From Bog-159 sp963707465 (GTDB lineage: Bacteria > Acidobacteriota > Terriglobia > Bryobacterales > Bryobacteraceae), in the NCBI GenBank assembly GCA_963707465.1, contig CAVPQK010000013.1:806001-870000 (forward strand): a stretch of 64,000 nt of DNA, written 5' to 3'. The translations under genes and the position numbers were made by a program. Below, piece after piece: positions 60,569 to 64,000 of the stretch. Below the pieces are notes generated by a model, which worked only from the letters and a program-made list of their open reading frames with translations, searched no databases and was not told the DNA's origin. Position 1 is the stretch's first letter; every line of letters begins with the position of its first letter.

Positions 60569-60940
60569 ATGAACATCCTGTTGTGGCTCCTCCAGGTCCT
60601 CGCCGCGCTCCTGTACGCAGCATCGGGCGTCATGAAGGTCTTCATGTTCGACAAGATCAGCAAGCAGGTCCCCTCCTTTGGTGCGCTGCCGCGGGAAGCT
60701 TGGATGGCCCTCGGCATACTCGAACTCGTCTGCGCGGCCGGGCTGATCGTCCCCGCTGCCCTCCACTGGCAGCCGGGGCTCACGGTGGTGGCCGCCACCG
60801 TCCTGACGATCGAGAGTCTCCTCTTCATCTGGGTGCACGCCAAGTACGGCGAGGGCAAGTCCATCGCCTTAAGCGGCGCCCTGGGTCTCCTCATGGCGTT
60901 CGTCGCGTACGGCCGCATGGTCCTGAAGCCGATCATCTGA
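60569..60940 (+). CDS. DoxX-like four-helix membrane protein
   Basis: GGGGAGAAC precedes the ATG. The 123-residue product has four hydrophobic helices (MNILLWLLQVLAALLYAASGVMKV, AWMALGILELVCAAGLIVPA, LTVVAATVLTIESLLFIWVHA, SIALSGALGLLMAFVAYGRMV) in the DoxX/DoxD pattern. The substrate is unknown; DoxD relatives act on thiosulfate. A region to 61099 contains a short hydrophobic stretch (LILGALLIGAGVLGYLR), probably not a complete gene. Confidence 0.82.
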   Translation: MNILLWLLQVLAALLYAASGVMKVFMFDKISKQVPSFGALPREAWMALGILELVCAAGLIVPAALHWQPGLTVVAATVLTIESLLFIWVHAKYGEGKSIALSGALGLLMAFVAYGRMVLKPII

Positions 60941-61099
60941 ACGCCGGGCAGCCTCGTGATGCCGCTGCTGCGGATGGCAGCAGCAGGGACATCCTGGTCT
61001 GTCCGCTTGATTCTAGGTGCGCTGCTGATCGGTGCCGGTGTGCTTGGCTATCTCCGGTGCGCGTGGGACTTGCCTGTCGCGCCAGTGCCGCCCAGCCAC

Positions 61100-62608
61100 C
61101 TACCACTGCCCACCCGGCCGCGGCGACGCCCGCACGGCGCGCTCGAAAGCCCAGCTCCGGATGTGATTGATCTGCTCCTTCATCGTACGCGAAAGCGGTA
61201 CGATGCTCACCGCCACGCTCAACAAATCGTCATCCGCGATCTCCCGGTCCTCCAGCTTCGCCTTGGTCAATGCGGACACCACGCACTGCTCGATCTCCGC
61301 CCCGGTCCAGCCAATGGTGAACTCCGTCAATTGCGCCAGGTTGAAGCCCGCCGGATCGATGCCCCGCCGGCTCAGGTGGATCTTGAAAATATCGATGCGC
61401 TCGTCGTCCAACGGCAAATCCACGAAAAACACCTCGTCGAACCGGCCCTTGCGGATCATCTCGGCGGGCAGCAGGTCGATGCGGTTGGCCGTGGCCGCCA
61501 CGAACAGCCCGCGCGATTTCTCCTGCATCCAGGTCAGGAAGAAAGCGAAAATTCGCCCCTGCTCGCCGCCCGACTCGGTGGACGTAATCCCCATCTCGAT
61601 TTCGTCGAACCACAGTACCGCCGGCGCCATGTCTTCCAGCATCTTGCACGCGGCCACGAACGCGCCTTCCGGCTTCCCGTGCCTGCCGGAAAAAATCTCG
61701 ATCATGTCGATACGGTACAACGGCAGCCCGAAATAGGACGCGATCGCCTTCACCGACAGACTCTTGCCGCAGCCGGGGATGCCCATCATCAGCAGTCCCT
61801 TAGGGGCGATGTCGGCGCTCAGCGTATCGCGCATCTGAAACAGCTTGCGGCGCTCCGTCAGCCATTTCTTCAGCCCCTCCAGTCCGCCGATATTGCCCAT
61901 GCTGCCGCCCTCGGCGACGAATTCCACCGTGCCGCTGCGGTTCACCAGCAGCCGCTTCTCTTCGAGCAGCGCCGGGATGGCTTCCGGCCCTAACAGCGGA
62001 CTGGCGTTCAGCGCGCGGCGCAGCGCGTAGCGGGCTTCGTCGAGCGTCAGCCCCTGCAGCGAGCGCGCCAGTTGCGAAAGGTTCGCGTCGCTGGTGTCGG
62101 GCGCGGCCCCGCCGGCCTCCGTCTGCGCCAGCTCGTCGCCCAGGAAGTCCACCAGTTCGGCCACGTCGGGCGGCCGCAGCTCCAAAAACAGCAGGCTGCG
62201 CTCCACCTCTTCCGGAATCGAGCGCACCGGTGAGCTGATCACCACGAACTTGCGCCGGTCGAGGCAGCTCTCGTAAAGGTCGCGCAGCCGCCGCCGGATC
62301 TCCGAAGATTCGCGCAGCGGCTCGTGAAAGTCCTTCAGGTGAAAAATGGCGCTGCCTTTGTACGCGGCAATAAAATCCAGCGCCGCGCGCGGGGCTTGCG
62401 TGTCCGGCTGCGCCGCCTCCCCATCGCGATGCATGCCTTCGGTAAGGCTCCAGATCCAAACAGGTGTGGGCGTGGATTCGAGGCGCAGGCTCACTTCCCG
62501 CAGAACCCTGGCCACACGCTGCTCTTCGGCGGAGCGGATATAGGTAAGCGGACGTCCGGAGTCGAAGGCGTCGCGCAGCGTCCTGGCCGCGCGGCTCTCA
62601 GCGGGCAT
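61100..62608 (-). CDS. Ycf46-type AAA ATPase
   Basis: The 502-residue protein has an inactive-looking first half (about 1-230) and an AAA domain with Walker A GIPGCGKS (276-283), Walker B VLWFDEIE (331-338), sensor ATANRIDLLP and the second-region arginine in RKGRFDEVFFVDLP. This order is that of the Ycf46 family, found in cyanobacteria and acidobacteria, with a poorly known role in carbon-use control. It is monocistronic. The GC-rich C-terminus (RASPRPGGQW) overlaps no other gene. Confidence 0.88.
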   Translation of the reverse strand: MPAESRAARTLRDAFDSGRPLTYIRSAEEQRVARVLREVSLRLESTPTPVWIWSLTEGMHRDGEAAQPDTQAPRAALDFIAAYKGSAIFHLKDFHEPLRESSEIRRRLRDLYESCLDRRKFVVISSPVRSIPEEVERSLLFLELRPPDVAELVDFLGDELAQTEAGGAAPDTSDANLSQLARSLQGLTLDEARYALRRALNASPLLGPEAIPALLEEKRLLVNRSGTVEFVAEGGSMGNIGGLEGLKKWLTERRKLFQMRDTLSADIAPKGLLMMGIPGCGKSLSVKAIASYFGLPLYRIDMIEIFSGRHGKPEGAFVAACKMLEDMAPAVLWFDEIEMGITSTESGGEQGRIFAFFLTWMQEKSRGLFVAATANRIDLLPAEMIRKGRFDEVFFVDLPLDDERIDIFKIHLSRRGIDPAGFNLAQLTEFTIGWTGAEIEQCVVSALTKAKLEDREIADDDLLSVAVSIVPLSRTMKEQINHIRSWAFERAVRASPRPGGQW

Positions 62609-62658
62609 ATTGTAGAGACGCCAAACGCGGACAGAAAGCCGACGGTATCGTGCAAACT

Positions 62659-62698
62659 GTAGGGCGGACCCCTGGTCCGCACTTCAGGCCTGTCCCAC
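62659..62698 (+). repeat. REP-like hairpins, GTAG form
   Basis: GTAGG then GCGGACC-CCT-GGTCCGC, the altered stem seen at 9506, followed by AGGCCTGTCCCAC, the inverse of a GTGGGACAGGCCT start. It stands between the AAA ATPase and the SBBP/DUF11 gene ends. Confidence 0.75.
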
Positions 62699-62700
62699 CG

Positions 62701-63999
62701 TCAGTTCACCCTGGTGGTGGCCGTAGCCGAGTTGTTCGTGGTGATCGAGTCGAAAACCAGCGAATTGACGCTAGCGGTGTCGGTCAAAGTCTTGCCGGAT
62801 GGGGCGGTCACGTCCACCACCATGCTCACCGTAAACGCGGCGCCGTTCGCCAGCGACCCCACCGTGCACGTCACCTTGCCGCTAGTGGCCCCGACGGCCG
62901 GTGTCTTGCACGAGCCGGAACTGGTCGCGGCGCTCACGAACTTGGTCCCCCTGGGCACGCTGTCGGTGAGCGTGACCACATCCGCCGTGTTCGGACCGTT
63001 ATTGGTGACCACGATGGTGTAGGTCAGGTCCGTCCCGGTGAGCACGGATGAGGGCGCGCCGTCAGTCACCGAAAGATCCGCCTCTGTGAGCGCGATCCGC
63101 GTGACGAACGCATCGTACTGGCCGCCGCCGTAGGTGGGTTGGAAGGCGCCCGCGGTTATGGGTAACGTGGTATTCGAGCCAACTTGCCCCGCCACGTATA
63201 TGTTGCCGTAATTGTCGGCGTAGATGCCGTTGCCTATATCCGCACATCCGTAGCATCCACTGTCCAGCAGCGTCGAGAATAGCAATGCCGAGCCCGTGGT
63301 ATTGAACTCGGTAACGAAGGGCGTCAGGTCATCGTCCGGGCTATAAGGGGAAAGTGGATCGACCGTGGGGAAAAGCGGGTCATTGGTGCTTCCTGTCACA
63401 AACGCGGTTTCGGCGTTGTTGACGCTCACCGCGTTGCCCGTCGCGGTGGCTTGACAGGACGTTCCATTCAGAAACGTAGAGTAATCGAGCTCCGTACCTG
63501 TCGAATTCAGCTTCGACAGAAAAGCATTGGCGCTGGATTGGTTGATGCAGGTGGCCGGCTTAGGGTCAGTGGGCTGGAATGCCCGATGATTGGTGGGGAA
63601 ATCCACGGAACACGCCGTGCCCGTCACATAAGCGTTGCTTTTGGAATCCACGGCGATCCCAAACACGGCATCCCCGCCGTCAAAGCCGGGATTATTGCCG
63701 CAATTAGGACTCCCGCTATAATTGCCCACCCCGTTGCCGCCGAGGAATGTCGCATAGACAAACGATGCCGCGCCGCTCTGGCTGGGATCGAAAACCGCCA
63801 CGAACCCGTCCGTTGGCGGATAATTTCCAGGGAAAGTGGCCTGGTTCAGGCAGGCCGGACAGGTGGTTTGATACGCGTCCGGAGTCAGAATCAGACCGGT
63901 GTTGGCATTGATGAGATAGTCGCTGGCATCGGTCTCGCCCGCCATATACGCCTTGCCCGCGCTGTCCACGGCCAGCGCCAGAACATACGAGTCGCCGTA
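62701..63999 (-). CDS. SBBP-repeat and DUF11 surface protein (5' end outside window)
   Basis: The frame is open to the window edge. The visible part has SBBP-type propeller repeats (DSYVLALAVDSAGKAYMAGET, GIAVDSKSNAYVTGTACSVDFPTNHRAFQPT, GNIYVAGQVGSNTTLPITAGAFQPTYGGGQYDAFVTRI). These are followed by one DUF11/CARDB-like Ig domain (ADLSVTDGAPSSVLTGTDLTYTIVVTNNGPNTADVVTLTDSVPRGT) near the C-terminus, ending in ATATTRVN. Such proteins are exported or surface-anchored; a C-terminal anchor is not visible. Confidence 0.85.
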   Translation of the reverse strand, partial: YGDSYVLALAVDSAGKAYMAGETDASDYLINANTGLILTPDAYQTTCPACLNQATFPGNYPPTDGFVAVFDPSQSGAASFVYATFLGGNGVGNYSGSPNCGNNPGFDGGDAVFGIAVDSKSNAYVTGTACSVDFPTNHRAFQPTDPKPATCINQSSANAFLSKLNSTGTELDYSTFLNGTSCQATATGNAVSVNNAETAFVTGSTNDPLFPTVDPLSPYSPDDDLTPFVTEFNTTGSALLFSTLLDSGCYGCADIGNGIYADNYGNIYVAGQVGSNTTLPITAGAFQPTYGGGQYDAFVTRIALTEADLSVTDGAPSSVLTGTDLTYTIVVTNNGPNTADVVTLTDSVPRGTKFVSAATSSGSCKTPAVGATSGKVTCTVGSLANGAAFTVSMVVDVTAPSGKTLTDTASVNSLVFDSITTNNSATATTRVN

Positions 64000-64000
64000 G

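Noticed and set aside
60956..61099. Short hydrophobic frame after the DoxX-like gene
   Set aside because: One helix-like stretch, no ribosome site, and the frame runs into the antisense of the AAA ATPase.
1017..62698. Repeats as a CRISPR array
   Set aside because: Copies are kilobases apart, palindromic and without regular spacers; no cas gene is present.

Overview
The window looks like a chromosomal segment from an acidobacterium of the Solibacter/Bryobacter type. This is inferred from content, not from a marker gene. The signs are high GC, frequent GTG/TTG starts, a CRTAC1/ASPIC-UnbV protein, CxxCH-bearing propeller proteins, an SBBP/DUF11 adhesin-like protein, a Ycf46-type AAA ATPase, a DUF2934-like protein, and very many palindromic intergenic repeats. 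I found no rRNA, tRNA or CRISPR array.

Layout. 1-2.7 kb: the 3' end of a ThyX-like gene, a 31-residue membrane peptide, a small membrane protein and an orphan gene. 2.7-3.9 kb: an IS630-family element. 4-16.7 kb: ordinary metabolism (M1 peptidase, FAH hydrolase, metallo-beta-lactamase-fold protein, transaldolase, phosphoglucose isomerase, mannose-6-phosphate isomerase, aspartate-type aminotransferase, coaD) and secreted proteins. 15.4-24.3 kb: an exported haem/beta-propeller cluster split by a REP-associated transposase (RAYT). 24.4-31.7 kb: adhE-STAS, rimO-yacG-pgpA, an NHL propeller protein and cinA. 31.7-37.3 kb: a frameshifted esterase and a frameshifted mfd. 37.3-42.7 kb: a Crp regulator, a B12-type radical SAM protein, a b561/YceI pair and a sulfurtransferase. 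42.8-54.8 kb: the cell-shape and RNase block rng, rodA, mrdA, mreD, mreC, mreB, all on the minus strand but interrupted by a plus-strand island. 54.8-64 kb: a lipoprotein propeller, a Cys-rich lipoprotein operon, metX-metW, a broken vapC, YciI, DoxX, an AAA ATPase and a partial SBBP/DUF11 gene.

The dominant theme is a family of double-hairpin REP sequences, about eighteen copies in 64 kb. Each begins with GTGG or GTAG, followed by two adjacent stem-loops, usually with a CTC loop. A RAYT gene (18370-18975, minus) sits between two copies, so the window holds both the repeats and a plausible mobilising enzyme. Several copies have landed in the 5' ends of genes and are probably translated or have replaced the original start.

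A second theme is partial local duplication next to newly placed DNA: the coaD 3' end, the cinA 3' end (bracketing the esterase), the crp 3' end, and a fragment of the lipoprotein propeller (bracketing the Cys-rich operon). A third theme is possible on/off switching or decay: a heptanucleotide repeat and single-base insertions in mfd, a C9 tract in a putative promoter spacer, and broken vapC and hicB genes. Statements about families come from remembered motifs; no database search was run.
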